Shown here: positions 1-9,443 of the stretch, piece after piece
Layout of the letters: each line of letters opens with the position of its first letter
Position numbering within the stretch: the first letter of the stretch is position 1
Source: an uncultured Comamonadaceae bacterium
GTDB taxonomy: Bacteria; Pseudomonadota; Gammaproteobacteria; Burkholderiales; Burkholderiaceae
DNA length: 40,395 nucleotides
Assembly (NCBI GenBank): GCA_946482595.1
Contig: CAMLSD010000040.1
Span: 1 to 40,395 of the forward strand
Reading direction: 5' to 3'
Program-made: the position numbers and the translations under genes
The notes under the pieces: model-generated
The model's input: the letters and a program-made list of their open reading frames with translations, nothing else
Databases searched by the model: none
Told to the model about the DNA's origin: nothing

Positions 1-730
1 GCCACACCACCGGGATCATGTAGGCAATGATCAGGATGATGTACTGCGCCACCTGGGTCCAGGTCACGGCACGCATGCCGCCCAGGAACGAGCACACCAG
101 GATGCCGCCCAGACCCACGAAGATCCCGATCTCGAACGCCAGGCCCGACAGGCGCGAGGTGATCAGACCCACACCGTAGATCTGTGCCACCACATACGTG
201 AACGAGCACAGGATGGCGGCGAGGATGCCGATGAACCGCGCCAGGTTGCCGCCGTAGCGTGCCCCCAGGAAGTCGGGAATCGTGAACTGCCCGAACTTGC
301 GCAGGTATGGTGCCAGGAACAGCGCCACCAGGCAGTAGCCGCCAGTCCAGCCCATGATGAACGCCAGGCCGCCATAACCGGTGAGGTAGAGCGTACCGGC
401 CATGCCGATGAACGAGGCCGCCGACATCCAGTCAGCGCCGGTGGCCATGCCGTTGTAGATGGCAGGCACCCGACGACCGGCCACGTAGTACTCGGCCGCG
501 TCGGTCGTGCGGCTCATGATGCCGATGCCGGCATACAGGGCCACGGTGGCGATCAGGAAGATGAAACCGATCCAGTTGCGAGGCAGGCCCGCCTGCTCCA
601 GGATGGCCAGCACGATGATGAAGGCGAGGAAGCCGCCGGTGTACCAGCCGTACACCTTGTTGAGCTGCTTCTTGAACGCCGAATTGGCAGCGGCGCCCGA
701 GCCGCCTGTGGAGGGTGTCAGTCCAGCCAT
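1..730 (-). CDS. Sodium:solute symporter large subunit (N-terminal part; runs off window)
   Basis: The frame is open from an ATG at 730 to the window edge, giving 243 complete codons. The C-terminal half lies outside. The translation is strongly hydrophobic, with several membrane segments (about residues 30-50, 55-75, 110-135, 145-165, 190-215 and 220-243). It contains AGRRVPAIYNGMATGADWMS (about residues 90-110), typical of the acetate/solute transporter branch of the sodium:solute symporter family, in particular the type paired with a DUF4212 small protein. The start lies one base after the stop of that small-subunit gene, so the two are surely co-translated. Family knowledge suggests sodium-coupled uptake of a small organic acid such as acetate or pyruvate at the inner membrane. 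The substrate is inference. Nearby ppsA and ppsR fit growth on C2/C3 acids. Confidence 0.9.
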   Translation of the reverse strand, partial: MAGLTPSTGGSGAAANSAFKKQLNKVYGWYTGGFLAFIIVLAILEQAGLPRNWIGFIFLIATVALYAGIGIMSRTTDAAEYYVAGRRVPAIYNGMATGADWMSAASFIGMAGTLYLTGYGGLAFIMGWTGGYCLVALFLAPYLRKFGQFTIPDFLGARYGGNLARFIGILAAILCSFTYVVAQIYGVGLITSRLSGLAFEIGIFVGLGGILVCSFLGGMRAVTWTQVAQYIILIIAYMIPVVW

Positions 731-731
731 G

Positions 732-989
732 TCATTCCTCCTCGGCAACGCCGTGTTCCTGGTCGAGGCGGTTCATGTACCGGGCATAGAACCCGATGAT
801 GACCACGTACACCACCAGTGCTCCCTGGGCTCCCACCCAGAAACTGAATGGCCAACCGAAGAAGTTGAAGTTCAGGTCGCGGGCGAAATACCCGACGACG
901 AAGGTCACGAAGAACCAGATGGCCAGCAAGATGCTGGTGATCCTGAGGTTCTTCCGCCAGTACTCCTCATGCTTTTGTGTCAGCTGCAT
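732..989 (-). CDS. DUF4212 protein, small subunit of sodium:solute symporter
   Basis: An 85-residue protein starting MQLTQKHEEYWRKNLRI, with a charged N-terminus, two membrane segments (about residues 17-40 and 50-72) and an acidic tail. This matches the DUF4212 family, which is found almost only directly upstream of a sodium:solute symporter large subunit. The start at 989 is chosen because AGGAG lies nine bases upstream and the family normally begins with this K-E-YW-N motif. A longer open frame upstream has no such support. It is probably an accessory membrane subunit needed for assembly or activity of the transporter encoded one base downstream. Its biochemical role is poorly defined in the literature I know. 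Confidence 0.9.
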   Translation of the reverse strand: MQLTQKHEEYWRKNLRITSILLAIWFFVTFVVGYFARDLNFNFFGWPFSFWVGAQGALVVYVVIIGFYARYMNRLDQEHGVAEEE

Positions 990-1096
990 GACATGGGTCT
1001 CCTCTGATGAAGGACGGCCGCGCGTGCGTGGCCGCCACGTATGAACAACCCCCCGCGTGTCTCCTTCGCGGGCTGCAACCGGGTCGTCGCCTGTCG

Positions 1097-1708
1097 TCAC
1101 CCGGCCAGGCCGGTCTCGCGTTCCAGTTGGGCAGCGATCTTCGGCTCGAAGCCTTTGAGGTGGCGAATGATCTTCGCCGCCTCGTCAGGCTCGTGACGAT
1201 CGACATGAACCCGGGCCAGCTGATACCAGCCGTAAGGGCTCATGGGTTGCAGTTCGGTGTTGCGCTTCAGGGCCGCGATGGCCTCGTCGAAGCGGTGTGC
1301 GCGGATGAGGACCAGACCCAGCCCATACCATGCGCGATCCATCTTGGGATTGACTTCGACCGCCTTGCGGAACGCAGCTTCGGCTTCGTCGAAGCGGCCC
1401 GTCTGCTCAAGCAGGAAGCCCAGGTTGAACCAGGCGGCAGCGGACTCGCCCGGGTGGTGTTCGACCAGTTCGCGGTAGTCGCTGATGGCCAGCTCGACCT
1501 GCCCGCTCTGGGCACTCAGATGGGCACGGCTGGCCAGCGCATACGCGTCGTGCGGATAGCGACTGAGCATGTCGGCGAAGTGGTCCATGGCCGCCGCCGT
1601 GCGCCCCAGAGCCAGCAGCGCCATGGCCCGCCACTTGGCAAGGCGGTAGCCCCAGGTCTTCTGGTGTGGAACGCTCGCCTGCACCGTCGAGGTGGGGTTC
1701 ACAGACAT
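1097..1708 (-). CDS. Tetratricopeptide repeat (TPR) protein
   Basis: A 203-residue protein made almost wholly of TPR helices, with clear repeats such as AWFNLGFLLEQTGRFDEAEA and AWYGLGLVLIRAHRFDEAIA (about residues 95-165). There is no signal peptide or membrane segment, so it is probably cytoplasmic. The ATG at 1708 overlaps the end of the upstream YggT-like gene by ten bases, which favours this start and translational coupling. The open frame extends further upstream, but through the YggT-like gene in another frame, so that part is a shadow. TPR proteins are scaffolds for protein-protein contact and the partner is unknown. Position between a membrane protein and a transporter suggests a link to transporter assembly or regulation, which is inference only. 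Confidence 0.8.
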   Translation of the reverse strand: MSVNPTSTVQASVPHQKTWGYRLAKWRAMALLALGRTAAAMDHFADMLSRYPHDAYALASRAHLSAQSGQVELAISDYRELVEHHPGESAAAWFNLGFLLEQTGRFDEAEAAFRKAVEVNPKMDRAWYGLGLVLIRAHRFDEAIAALKRNTELQPMSPYGWYQLARVHVDRHEPDEAAKIIRHLKGFEPKIAAQLERETGLAG

Positions 1709-1995
1709 GCCTGCACTCCGATCTGTACGCAGATGCTGATGCGCGCCACGGTGGCGATGACCCAGGTCATCGCCAGCAGCAAGAAGGTGACCAGCGGCAC
1801 GTGGGTGTCCACCACGATCCGGGGGGTGATCAGGCGCGTGCCCCGGACGAACGGGCGCGTCATGATGGAAAGCAGCTGGTAGAAGAAGTTGGTGTCGCGC
1901 CGGGCCCCGGCCAGCAGTCCGAGGATCCACTGGCCGATCAGCGCCATCAGGGCAATCTCGGCGACCAGCTTCACTGCGCTCACGAGCAACAACAT
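1699..1995 (-). CDS. YggT-like small integral membrane protein
   Basis: A 98-residue protein with two long hydrophobic segments (about residues 1-28 and 65-90) separated by a basic stretch containing FYQLLSIMTRPFVRGTRLITP. The layout (helix, short cytoplasmic stretch with P-R-R-P features, helix) resembles one half of a YggT-family protein. The ATG at 1995 has GGAG six bases upstream and is preferred over an in-frame GTG four codons earlier at 2007. The 3' end overlaps the TPR gene by ten bases. The function of YggT proteins is not well defined. The family assignment is moderate: a lineage-specific small membrane protein is the alternative. Confidence 0.6.
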   Translation of the reverse strand: MLLLVSAVKLVAEIALMALIGQWILGLLAGARRDTNFFYQLLSIMTRPFVRGTRLITPRIVVDTHVPLVTFLLLAMTWVIATVARISICVQIGVQACL

Positions 1996-2128
1996 TGCAG
2001 TCTCCACCCCTTGGTATGGAGCCCATTCTTGGCTGCTGCCTTACGCATGTCTGACAGATCCCCCTGCCCCCATGGCATGCCCGATCAGGAATTACCCTCG
2101 GATCGGGCTCTAGGGCGTCCCCCCAACG
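1996..2128. other. Intergenic leader of the YggT/TPR/transporter group
   Basis: About 130 bases between the YggT-like start and the ppsA terminator. The promoter of the minus-strand transport group should lie here, but I see no convincing -35/-10 pair. No RNA gene or repeat was recognised. Confidence 0.3.
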
Positions 2129-2150
2129 AAAACGGCTCCGGAAGGAGCCG
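2129..2150 (-). terminator. Intrinsic terminator of ppsA
   Basis: A perfect seven-base-pair stem (CGGCTCC at 2133-2139, GGAGCCG at 2144-2150) with a four-base loop. Read on the minus strand it is followed by GTTTTCG. It lies about 50 bases after the ppsA stop and ends that transcript before the transport group. Confidence 0.8.
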
Positions 2151-2198
2151 CCTGGGGATGGCCCGACATGTCGCCGGGCCGTGTTCATCGCGCGAATG

Positions 2199-4595
2199 TC
2201 AGCGTTTGGCCAGCCGCTGCCAGGTCTCCACGACGGTGTCAGGATTCAGCGAGATCGACACGATCCCTTCCTGTGCAAGCCAGTCGGCGAAGTCCGGGTG
2301 ATCGCTGGGCCCCTGCCCGCAGATGCCGACGTACTTGCCATGCGCCCGGCATGCGGCAATCGCACGGGAGATCATCGCCTTGACGGCCGGGTCACGCTCA
2401 TCGAAGTCGCGCGCCAGCAGTTCGAGCCCGGAATCGCGATCCAGGCCCAGCGTGAGCTGGGTCAGGTCGTTCGAGCCGATCGACATGCCGTCGAAGTGCT
2501 CGAGGAACTGCTCGGCCAGGATTGCATTGCTGGGCACTTCGCACATCATGATCACGCGCAGGCCGTTCTGACCACGACGCAGGCCGTGTTCGGCCAGCAT
2601 CTCGTTGACCCGCTCGGCCTGACCAAGCGTGCGAACGAAGGGCACCATGATCTCGACGTTGTCCAGGCCCATGTCGTTGCGCACGCGCTTGAGCGCCTCA
2701 CACTCCATCGCAAAGGCCTCGCCGAAGGCTTCGCTGACATAGCGCGATGCACCGCGGAAGCCGAGCATCGGATTTTCTTCTTCGGGCTCGTAGCGGGAGC
2801 CGCCGATCAGTTTGCGGTACTCGTTCGACTTGAAGTCGGACAGCCGCACGATGACCGGCTTGGGCCAGAACGCTGCAGCGATCGTGGCCACGCCCTCGGT
2901 GAGCTTGTCGACGTAGAAGGCCCGCGGCGAGGCATGCCCGCGCGCCACCGACTCGACCGCCTTTTTCAGATCGGCGTCGACGTTGGGGTAGTCGAGGATC
3001 GCCTTCGGATGCACACCGATGTTGTTGTTGATGATGAACTCGAGACGCGCCAGGCCCACCCCCGCGTTGGGCATCTGGGCGAAGTCGAAAGCGAGCTGTG
3101 GATTGCCCACGTTCATCATGATCTTCACCGGCGAGTACGGCATTTCGCCGCGCTGCACCTCGGTGACCTCGGTCTCGAGCAGGCCGTCGTAGATGTAGCC
3201 GGTGTCACCCTCGGAGCAGGCCACGGTCACGAGCGCGCCGTCCTTCAGCACCTCGGTGGCGTCGCCGCAGCCCACCACGGCCGGAATGCCGAGCTCACGG
3301 GCGATGATGGCCGCATGGCAGGTCCGCCCGCCGCGGTTGGTCACGATCGCGCTGGCGCGCTTCATCACCGGCTCCCAGTTGGGGTCGGTCATGTCGGTGA
3401 CGAGCACGTCGCCGGGCTGCACGGCGTCCATCTCGGAGATGTTGTGCACCAGACGCACCGGGCCGGTCCCGATCTTCTGGCCGATCGCCCGGCCTTCGGC
3501 CAGCACCGTGCCCTGCCCCTTGAGCTTGTAGCGCTGCTCGGCCTTGCCTTCGGCCTGGCTCTTCACCGTCTCGGGGCGCGCCTGCAGGATGTAGATGTGG
3601 CCGTCACCACCGTCCTTGCCCCACTCGATGTCCATCGGACGACCGTAGTGCTCCTCGATGATCAGCGCATAGCGTGCCAGCTCGATCACGTCGGTGTCGC
3701 TCAGCGAGTAGCGGTTGCGCAGTTCGGGGGCGGTGTCGACGGTGCGCACCAGCTTGCCGCTGGCCTTCTTTTCTTCAGGGCTGGCGAACTCCATCTTGAT
3801 CAGCTTGGAGCCCAGGCTGCGACGGATCACGGCCTGCTTGCCATTGCGCAGCGCCGGCTTGTGGACGTAGAACTCGTCCGGGTTCACGGCGCCCTGCACC
3901 ACCGTCTCGCCCAGGCCGTAGCTGGAGGTGATGAACACCACGTCCTTGAAGCCCGATTCGGTGTCGATGGTGAACATCACACCGGCTGCACCCAGGTCGG
4001 AGCGCACCATGCGCTGCACACCGGCCGACAGGGCGACGTCGGCGTGCGCGAAACCTTTGTGCACGCGGTAGCTGATGGCGCGGTCGTTGTAGAGGGAGGC
4101 GAAGACCTCCTTCATCTTGTGCAGGACCTCGTCGATGCCGACGACGTTCAGGAAGGTTTCCTGCTGGCCGGCGAACGAGGCGTCGGGCAGGTCTTCGGCA
4201 GTGGCCGACGAGCGCACGGCAAACGACGCGCCCGGGTTGCCCTGGGTCAGCCGCTCGAATTCGGCACGAATGGCCGCCTCCAGCGCCGGCGGGAAGGGGG
4301 TGTCCTCGATCCACTGGCGAATCTGCGCGCCGGCCTCGGCAAGCGCCCGGACGTCGTCGGTGTTCAGGCTTGCCAGGCGGTCGCTGATGCGCCCCGCCAG
4401 CCCGTTGTGCTGCAGGAATTCGCGGAATGCGTGGGCCGTGGTGGCGAAGCCGCCGGGCACACGCACGCCGGAGGCTGCCAACTGGCTGATCATCTCGCCG
4501 AGGGAGGCGTTCTTGCCGCCGACCGACTCGACGTCGGTCATCCTCAGGTTTTCAAACGGTACGACCAGGGCGGTCGCCAGGCTGGTTGATGACAT
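2199..4595 (-). CDS. ppsA: Phosphoenolpyruvate synthase (pyruvate, water dikinase)
   Basis: A 798-residue protein (Escherichia coli PpsA has 792). It makes phosphoenolpyruvate from pyruvate and ATP, releasing AMP and phosphate, the entry to gluconeogenesis from C3 acids. Domain order: N-terminal ATP-binding domain (about 1-340, with [11 protein letters not shown]), swivelling phosphohistidine domain with [17 protein letters not shown] (His427 as phosphorylated residue), and C-terminal PEP/pyruvate barrel with [16 protein letters not shown] and a Cys in [12 protein letters not shown]. Thr425, two residues before the His, is the expected target of the regulator PpsR encoded divergently upstream. 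ATG at 4595 has GGAG at good spacing. The longer open frame upstream is not conserved-looking. A terminator follows the gene. Confidence 0.98.
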   Translation of the reverse strand: MSSTSLATALVVPFENLRMTDVESVGGKNASLGEMISQLAASGVRVPGGFATTAHAFREFLQHNGLAGRISDRLASLNTDDVRALAEAGAQIRQWIEDTPFPPALEAAIRAEFERLTQGNPGASFAVRSSATAEDLPDASFAGQQETFLNVVGIDEVLHKMKEVFASLYNDRAISYRVHKGFAHADVALSAGVQRMVRSDLGAAGVMFTIDTESGFKDVVFITSSYGLGETVVQGAVNPDEFYVHKPALRNGKQAVIRRSLGSKLIKMEFASPEEKKASGKLVRTVDTAPELRNRYSLSDTDVIELARYALIIEEHYGRPMDIEWGKDGGDGHIYILQARPETVKSQAEGKAEQRYKLKGQGTVLAEGRAIGQKIGTGPVRLVHNISEMDAVQPGDVLVTDMTDPNWEPVMKRASAIVTNRGGRTCHAAIIARELGIPAVVGCGDATEVLKDGALVTVACSEGDTGYIYDGLLETEVTEVQRGEMPYSPVKIMMNVGNPQLAFDFAQMPNAGVGLARLEFIINNNIGVHPKAILDYPNVDADLKKAVESVARGHASPRAFYVDKLTEGVATIAAAFWPKPVIVRLSDFKSNEYRKLIGGSRYEPEEENPMLGFRGASRYVSEAFGEAFAMECEALKRVRNDMGLDNVEIMVPFVRTLGQAERVNEMLAEHGLRRGQNGLRVIMMCEVPSNAILAEQFLEHFDGMSIGSNDLTQLTLGLDRDSGLELLARDFDERDPAVKAMISRAIAACRAHGKYVGICGQGPSDHPDFADWLAQEGIVSISLNPDTVVETWQRLAKR

Positions 4596-4794
4596 GGGAT
4601 AGCTCCGTGATGTTGAAAAACCGGTGCTCCCGAGCCTGCATCCAGCGCGGAACGAAACGCGCGCCCAGCCGCCCACTTTGTGGATTCTGGTTGGTGTGGT
4701 GCGGCACGCATGGGTGGGATGGTGGCGAGAGGTATTCCCACGATTTTACGAGGCTTTTGCCGGCCAGGGGTGCCGTATGGCAGAACAATGACAC
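4596..4794. promoter_or_regulatory. Divergent ppsA/ppsR promoter region
   Basis: A 199-base gap between divergent starts, so it must hold both promoters. On the minus strand TAAAAT (4743-4748) in the context GTAAAATCG is a plausible -10 for ppsA, but its -35 is weak. A six-base inverted repeat (GTGGGA at 4714-4719, TCCCAC at 4736-4741) surrounds the area next to it and could be an operator or chance. No clear ribosome-binding site precedes ppsR. Confidence 0.35.
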
Positions 4795-5616
4795 ATGCCC
4801 AACCGAACTGTCTTTTTCATCTCCGACGGCACCGGCATCACCGCCGAGACCTTCGGGAACTCCATCCTCAAGCAGTTCGCGCTGCAACCGCGCCATGTGC
4901 GACGGCCCTTCATCGACTCCGAAGACAAGGCGCACCAGGTGGTGCGAGAGATCAACCACACCGCTGAAATCGAGGGCAAACGCCCCATTGTCTTCACCAC
5001 CCTCGTGAACGAGGAGGTGCTGGCCGTGGTCAAGGGCGGCAGCAAGGGCCTGGTGCTCGACATGTTCACGACCTTCGTCGAACCGCTCGAGGCCGAATTC
5101 GGCATGAAGTCGAACCATCGGGTCGGACGCTTCTCGGACATCGCCGCCAGCCAGCAGTACCACGACCGCATCGAGGCCATCAACTTCTCGCTGGCCCATG
5201 ACGACGGCCAGTCGGCCCGCAACCTGGCCGAGGCCGATGTGATCCTGGTGGGTGTGAGCCGCAGCGGCAAGACGCCCACGTCGCTGTACCTGGCGATGCA
5301 GCACGGCATCAAGGCGGCGAACTACCCGCTCATCCCGGAAGACTTCGAGCGCAACGTGCTGCCCGGCAGCCTGGCGCCCCACCGCAACAAGTGTTTCGGC
5401 CTGACCATCGCCCCGGACCGGCTGAGCGAGATCCGCTTCGAGCGGCGCCCGAACAGCAAGTACGCCAGCCTCGAGAACTGCCGCTACGAAGTGGCGGCCG
5501 CCGAGAGCATGATGCGCCGCGAGGGCATTGCCTGGCTATCGTCGACACACAAGTCAATCGAGGAAATCGCCACGACAATCCTGCGCGACATCCGCCCGGA
5601 CCGGCTCATCTATTGA
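4795..5616 (+). CDS. ppsR: PEP synthase regulatory protein (bifunctional kinase/pyrophosphorylase)
   Basis: A 273-residue DUF299 family protein beginning [19 protein letters not shown], the family hallmark. The P-loop-like segment [16 protein letters not shown] lies at about residues 151-166. These proteins use ADP to phosphorylate a Thr next to the catalytic His of PEP synthase and so inactivate it. They also reverse this by a phosphate-dependent pyrophosphorylase reaction. The target, ppsA, is divergently transcribed from the shared 199-base gap, so PpsA rather than pyruvate phosphate dikinase is the substrate. The last seven bases overlap the 3' end of the convergent RNA methyltransferase gene. 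Confidence 0.96.
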   Translation: MPNRTVFFISDGTGITAETFGNSILKQFALQPRHVRRPFIDSEDKAHQVVREINHTAEIEGKRPIVFTTLVNEEVLAVVKGGSKGLVLDMFTTFVEPLEAEFGMKSNHRVGRFSDIAASQQYHDRIEAINFSLAHDDGQSARNLAEADVILVGVSRSGKTPTSLYLAMQHGIKAANYPLIPEDFERNVLPGSLAPHRNKCFGLTIAPDRLSEIRFERRPNSKYASLENCRYEVAAAESMMRREGIAWLSSTHKSIEEIATTILRDIRPDRLIY

Positions 5617-6416
5617 GCGGTGCGCCCCCGGGCCGCTGCCTGGCGGGCTGATTCATACAGGCACACCGCCGCAGCACTGGCCACGTTGAGCGACTCCTCG
5701 CCGCCGGGCTGCGGTATGCGCACCTTCAGCTGGCAGCGCGCCATCACCGCTTCGCCCACCCCCTGCCCTTCGTGGCCGAACACCCAGGCCAGGGGGTGCG
5801 GCAATTCGAGGCGGTCGATGGACAGTTCGGTGTGGGAACTGGTGGCCACCAGCGGCACCGTCAGGGCCTGCAGGTCGTCGGGCACCAGCCCCTCGACCAG
5901 GTGAAGGCCGAAGTGCGCTCCCATGGCCGAGCGCAGCACCTTGGGCGACCACAGCGCGGCCGTTCCCTTCAGCGCCAGCACCTGGCGAACACCAAACGCC
6001 GCCGCCGAACGCAGGATGGTGCCCACGTTGCCGGCGTCCTGCAGTCGGTCGAGCACCACGGCAGAAGCGTCAGGCACGAGCGCCGGCTGAGGTGGCAGCT
6101 CCAGCAGATAGCCCACCCCGGCCGGGCTTTCAAGACCGCTGAGCAGCGGCCACAGCGCATCGTCGACCACCACCACACTGGCCGCCTGATGCACGAGGCG
6201 CTGCCAGTCGGGTTCGAGGTAGCGTGACGCACTGATCCACCCTTGCCCGGGGCGGCCTCCCCGTTCGATGTAGGCGCGGCACAGGTGGTCGCCCTCGAGC
6301 CAGATTCGCCCGAGCTTGCGGTATGCGACGGGATCCTGGGCCAGCCTGCGCACCTGCTGCAGCAGCGGGTTGCTGCGCGAGCTCAGGTGGCGAACCCCGG
6401 GCTGAGCGGCCGTCAT
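5610..6416 (-). CDS. TrmH/SpoU-family RNA 2'-O-methyltransferase
   Basis: A 268-residue protein. The N-terminal part (about 1-100, [17 protein letters not shown] and EGDHL) matches the substrate-binding domain of SpoU-type methyltransferases. The C-terminal part has the three knot-fold motifs: [25 protein letters not shown] and [17 protein letters not shown]. It should methylate a ribose in rRNA or tRNA with S-adenosylmethionine. The exact target cannot be read from sequence, and RlmB-like or TsnR-like enzymes are alternatives. The ATG at 6416 overlaps the rnhB stop (ATGA), so it is the last gene of the rpsB-to-rnhB cluster. Its stop lies inside the last codons of convergent ppsR, leaving no space for a separate terminator. 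Confidence 0.92.
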   Translation of the reverse strand: MTAAQPGVRHLSSRSNPLLQQVRRLAQDPVAYRKLGRIWLEGDHLCRAYIERGGRPGQGWISASRYLEPDWQRLVHQAASVVVVDDALWPLLSGLESPAGVGYLLELPPQPALVPDASAVVLDRLQDAGNVGTILRSAAAFGVRQVLALKGTAALWSPKVLRSAMGAHFGLHLVEGLVPDDLQALTVPLVATSSHTELSIDRLELPHPLAWVFGHEGQGVGEAVMARCQLKVRIPQPGGEESLNVASAAAVCLYESARQAAARGRTAQ

Positions 6417-7072
6417 GCGCCCTGCCCGGAAAGGCTGACCCCACTGTCGGCACCTGCCAGCGCGGCGCGCACGGGCGCGAATGAGCGACGGTGGGCGACA
6501 CAGGCGCCATGCTCGCGCAGCGCCTGCAGATGCACCGGGGTCGGGTAGCCTTTGTGCACCGCGAACCCGTATTGCGGATGCTGCTCGTGCAGCGTCAGGC
6601 AAAGCCGGTCGCGATGGACCTTGGCAAGAATGGACGCTGCCGAGATCGCCTTGACCTTGGCATCCCCTTTGACGATGGCCTCGGCCGGCACCTTGAGCAC
6701 CGGCAGGCGATTGCCGTCGACCAGCACCTTGGCGGGCCGCAGCCGCAGGCCGTCGACTGCACGCCGCATGGCCAGCATCGTGGCCTGCAGGATGTTCAGC
6801 CGATCGATCTCGTCCACCGTCGCCTCGGCAATGCAGCAGCACAAGGCCTTCGCGCGGATCTCGTCGAACAGCTGCTCGCGCCGCGTCGCGCTCAGGGCCT
6901 TGGAATCGGCAAGGCCCTTCACCGGGTTCTCGTCGTCCAGGATCACGGCCGCGGCGACCACCGGCCCGGCCAGCGGGCCGCGCCCGGCCTCGTCCACACC
7001 GGCCAGCAGGCCCGGCACGTCCCAGCTCAACGCCAGTTGGTCTTTACCCTTCAATGACTTTCTGGATGGCAT
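6413..7072 (-). CDS. rnhB: Ribonuclease HII
   Basis: Up to 219 residues. The motif [20 protein letters not shown] near the N-terminus supplies the Asp-Glu pair (Asp27, Glu28), and VLVDGNRLP and the SILAKVHRD segment complete the active-site region of RNase HII. It cuts the RNA strand of RNA-DNA hybrids and removes single ribonucleotides from DNA. The start is uncertain: ATG at 7072 lies 29 bases inside lpxB and has no clear ribosome-binding site. In-frame TTG or GTG codons just after the lpxB stop would give a protein starting close to the conserved core. The gene ends with a four-base overlap with the methyltransferase start. Linkage to lpxB is common in proteobacteria. Confidence 0.95.
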   Translation of the reverse strand: MPSRKSLKGKDQLALSWDVPGLLAGVDEAGRGPLAGPVVAAAVILDDENPVKGLADSKALSATRREQLFDEIRAKALCCCIAEATVDEIDRLNILQATMLAMRRAVDGLRLRPAKVLVDGNRLPVLKVPAEAIVKGDAKVKAISAASILAKVHRDRLCLTLHEQHPQYGFAVHKGYPTPVHLQALREHGACVAHRRSFAPVRAALAGADSGVSLSGQGA

Positions 7073-8195
7073 CGGTGGCAGCCTGCGCCGTGTTGCGACG
7101 CAGGCGATGGTGCAGTTCGGTGAAGCGCGCCTGGAGGGCCTGACAACGCTGCGGGTCGCTCAGCCATCCTGACGCCGCCTCGGCCAGTGCGTCGGGTGTG
7201 GCCGCCTCCTGGATGAGCTCGGGCACGACGAAGTCTTCGCTGAGGATGTTGGGCAGGCCGACCCAGGGCAGGTAGTTGCGCCCCTTCATCTTGCGCCAGG
7301 ACAGCCAGTGCATGCTGTAGGTGATGACCATCGGGCGCTTGAACAATGCGGCCTCGAGCGTGGCAGTACCGCTGGCGACGATGGCCACGTCGCAGGCAGC
7401 CAGCACCTCGTGCGACCGGCCATCGACCACCGTCAGCGGCAGATCGGCCGGCTGCCGGGCCAGCATCGGGGCCAGCAGCGCACGCAGGCCTGGCACGACG
7501 GGCATCACGAAACGAGCGGCCGGATGCAGGCGACGCAGGCGCTCGGCTGCCGCCAGCAACCCGGGAGCGATGTGCATGAGTTCCTGCTTGCGACTGCCCG
7601 GCAACAGCGCGACCACTGGGGCGCGCCCAGTGAGCCCCAGGGCCTGGCGCGCTGCTTCGTGCGGCACTTCGAGCGGGATGGCATCGGCCAGCGGGTGCCC
7701 GACGTAGCTTGCCGCAACGCCGTGTTTTTCATACAGCGCAGGCTCGAATGGAAACAGGCACAACACATGGTCGACCGCCCGCGCAATGCGGTGCACACGC
7801 TCGCCCCGCCAGGCCCAGATCGAGGGGCTGACGAAATGAATGGTCCTGACACCCTGGCGCTTGAGCCGCTCTTCGAGCCCGAAGTTGAAGTCGGGCGCAT
7901 CGACGCCGATGAAGGCGTCCGGGCGATCGGCCAGCAGCCGGTTGCCCAGTTCACGACGGATGCGCAGCAGCTCCCACAGTCGGGGCAGCACGTCGGCATA
8001 GCCCATCACCGCCAGCCGGTCGTGGGGCCACCAGGCCTCGAAGCCCTGGGCCTGCATGCGAGGGCCGCCGATGCCATGCGCGCTCATCGTCGGCCAGCGC
8101 GCGCGCATGCCGCCCAGCAGCAGGCCGGCCAGCAGGTCGCCAGAGGCTTCACCTGCCACCATCGCAAAGCGTGGCGAGCGGTTTGCGACGTCCAC
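7044..8195 (-). CDS. lpxB: Lipid-A-disaccharide synthase
   Basis: A 383-residue glycosyltransferase (family GT19). It joins UDP-2,3-diacylglucosamine and lipid X into the lipid A disaccharide at the inner-membrane surface. Visible hallmarks are [16 protein letters not shown] (about 11-26), [21 protein letters not shown] (about 121-134), LLPGSRKQE (about 193-201) and the acceptor region [11 protein letters not shown] (about 270-280). The start is a GTG at 8195, five bases after the lpxA stop; an ATG at residue 12 would remove conserved sequence. The 3' end overlaps rnhB. Order lpxD-fabZ-lpxA-lpxB is the standard lipid A cluster. Confidence 0.98.
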   Translation of the reverse strand: MDVANRSPRFAMVAGEASGDLLAGLLLGGMRARWPTMSAHGIGGPRMQAQGFEAWWPHDRLAVMGYADVLPRLWELLRIRRELGNRLLADRPDAFIGVDAPDFNFGLEERLKRQGVRTIHFVSPSIWAWRGERVHRIARAVDHVLCLFPFEPALYEKHGVAASYVGHPLADAIPLEVPHEAARQALGLTGRAPVVALLPGSRKQELMHIAPGLLAAAERLRRLHPAARFVMPVVPGLRALLAPMLARQPADLPLTVVDGRSHEVLAACDVAIVASGTATLEAALFKRPMVITYSMHWLSWRKMKGRNYLPWVGLPNILSEDFVVPELIQEAATPDALAEAASGWLSDPQRCQALQARFTELHHRLRRNTAQAATDAIQKVIEG

Positions 8196-8200
8196 GTCGC

Positions 8201-8989
8201 TCAGCGGGCAATGCCGCGGGTGGATTGCGACAGGAAGGCCGACATCAGTTCGATCTCGGCCGCCGCCTCGGGATGGTCGGCCGGCATCGCCTGGATGACG
8301 GCACGAGCGTCGTCGAAAGTGCGCCCCTGCCGGTACAGGCAGCGGTGCATCTGCTTGACGGCCTGGATGCGCTCGGGTGAGAAACCGCGGCGCCGCAGCC
8401 CTTCGGCATTGATGCCGCGCACGGCCAGCGGATTGCCGTCGACCATCAGGAAGGGCGGGACGTCCTGCGTCACGGCACTGGCAAAACCGGCCATCGCATG
8501 CGCACCGATCTTGACGAACTGATGCACCCCGGTGAGCCCACCGATGATGACCCAGTCGCCCACATGCACATGCCCCGCCAGCGTGGCGTTGTTGGCCATG
8601 ATGGTGTGGCTGCCGACCTGACAGTCATGGGCGATGTGGACGTAGGCCATGATCCAGTTGTCGTCGCCCACCCGCGTGATGCCGCCGTCCTGGACGGTGC
8701 CCAGATTGAAGGTGCAGAACTCGCGGATCGTGTTGCCGTCACCGATGACCAGTTCGGTCGGTTCGCCGGCGTACTTCTTGTCCTGAGGTGCGGCACCCAG
8801 CGAACAGAACTGCCAGACGCGGTTGTTCCTGCCAAGGGTGGTATGCCCCTCGATCACACAGTGGGCGCCGATGCTGGAGCCGGCACCGATCTTCACGTTC
8901 GGGCCGATGATGGCGTACGGCCCGATCGACACGTCGTCGGCCAGCTCGGCCTGCACATCGACGATGGCGGTGGGATGAATGTTCGCCAT
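8201..8989 (-). CDS. lpxA: UDP-N-acetylglucosamine O-acyltransferase
   Basis: A 262-residue left-handed beta-helix protein with many hexapeptide repeats (for example [20 protein letters not shown]), matching LpxA length. It transfers 3-hydroxyacyl from ACP to the 3-OH of UDP-GlcNAc, the first step of lipid A synthesis. His121 in [10 protein letters not shown] is the expected catalytic base. The C-terminal helical part ([25 protein letters not shown]) is typical. It starts ten bases after the fabZ stop and ends five bases before lpxB. Confidence 0.99.
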   Translation of the reverse strand: MANIHPTAIVDVQAELADDVSIGPYAIIGPNVKIGAGSSIGAHCVIEGHTTLGRNNRVWQFCSLGAAPQDKKYAGEPTELVIGDGNTIREFCTFNLGTVQDGGITRVGDDNWIMAYVHIAHDCQVGSHTIMANNATLAGHVHVGDWVIIGGLTGVHQFVKIGAHAMAGFASAVTQDVPPFLMVDGNPLAVRGINAEGLRRRGFSPERIQAVKQMHRCLYRQGRTFDDARAVIQAMPADHPEAAAEIELMSAFLSQSTRGIAR

Positions 8990-8999
8990 GGGACGATTC

Positions 9000-9443
9000 T
9001 CAGGGCTCCACGGCGCGCATGGTGCACATCAGCTCGGCCTCCACGGCCAGCTCTTCGCCAACCAGCGCCTGCGCCTTGAACTTGTAGATGCCCGCACGCG
9101 AGCGCTCCAGGGTGACGTCCAGGAACAACTGGTCGCCGGGCTCGACCGGGCGCTTGAACCGCGCACCGTCGATGCCGACGAAGTAGTACACCGAGTTGTC
9201 GTCGATCTCGGTGCCGCTGGCATCGAAGGACAGCAGTGCCGCAGCCTGCGCCAGCGCTTCGAGCATCAGCACGCCGGGCATCACCGGTCGCTTGGGGAAA
9301 TGCCCGGTGAAGAACGGTTCGTTGATCGTCACGTTCTTGAGGGCACGGATACGTTTGCCCTTTTCGATTTCCAGCACCCGGTCCACCAGGAGGATGGGGT
9401 AACGGTGCGGGAGCTTCTTCAGGATCTGGTGGATGTCCATCAT
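9000..9443 (-). CDS. fabZ: 3-hydroxyacyl-[acyl-carrier-protein] dehydratase
   Basis: A 147-residue hot-dog-fold enzyme that dehydrates 3-hydroxyacyl-ACP in fatty acid elongation. It competes with LpxA and LpxD for 3-hydroxyacyl-ACP and so sets the balance between phospholipid and lipid A. The motif [20 protein letters not shown] gives the catalytic His48 and Glu62. The start ATG overlaps the lpxD stop (ATGATGA context); a second ATG one codon later is equally possible. Confidence 0.98.
   Translation of the reverse strand: MMDIHQILKKLPHRYPILLVDRVLEIEKGKRIRALKNVTINEPFFTGHFPKRPVMPGVLMLEALAQAAALLSFDASGTEIDDNSVYYFVGIDGARFKRPVEPGDQLFLDVTLERSRAGIYKFKAQALVGEELAVEAELMCTMRAVEP

Noticed and set aside
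2181..4589. 802-codon open frame on the plus strand opposite ppsA
   Set aside because: It mirrors the clear ppsA gene in a GC-rich antisense frame, and its translation is His/Gly/Val-rich without any family motif.
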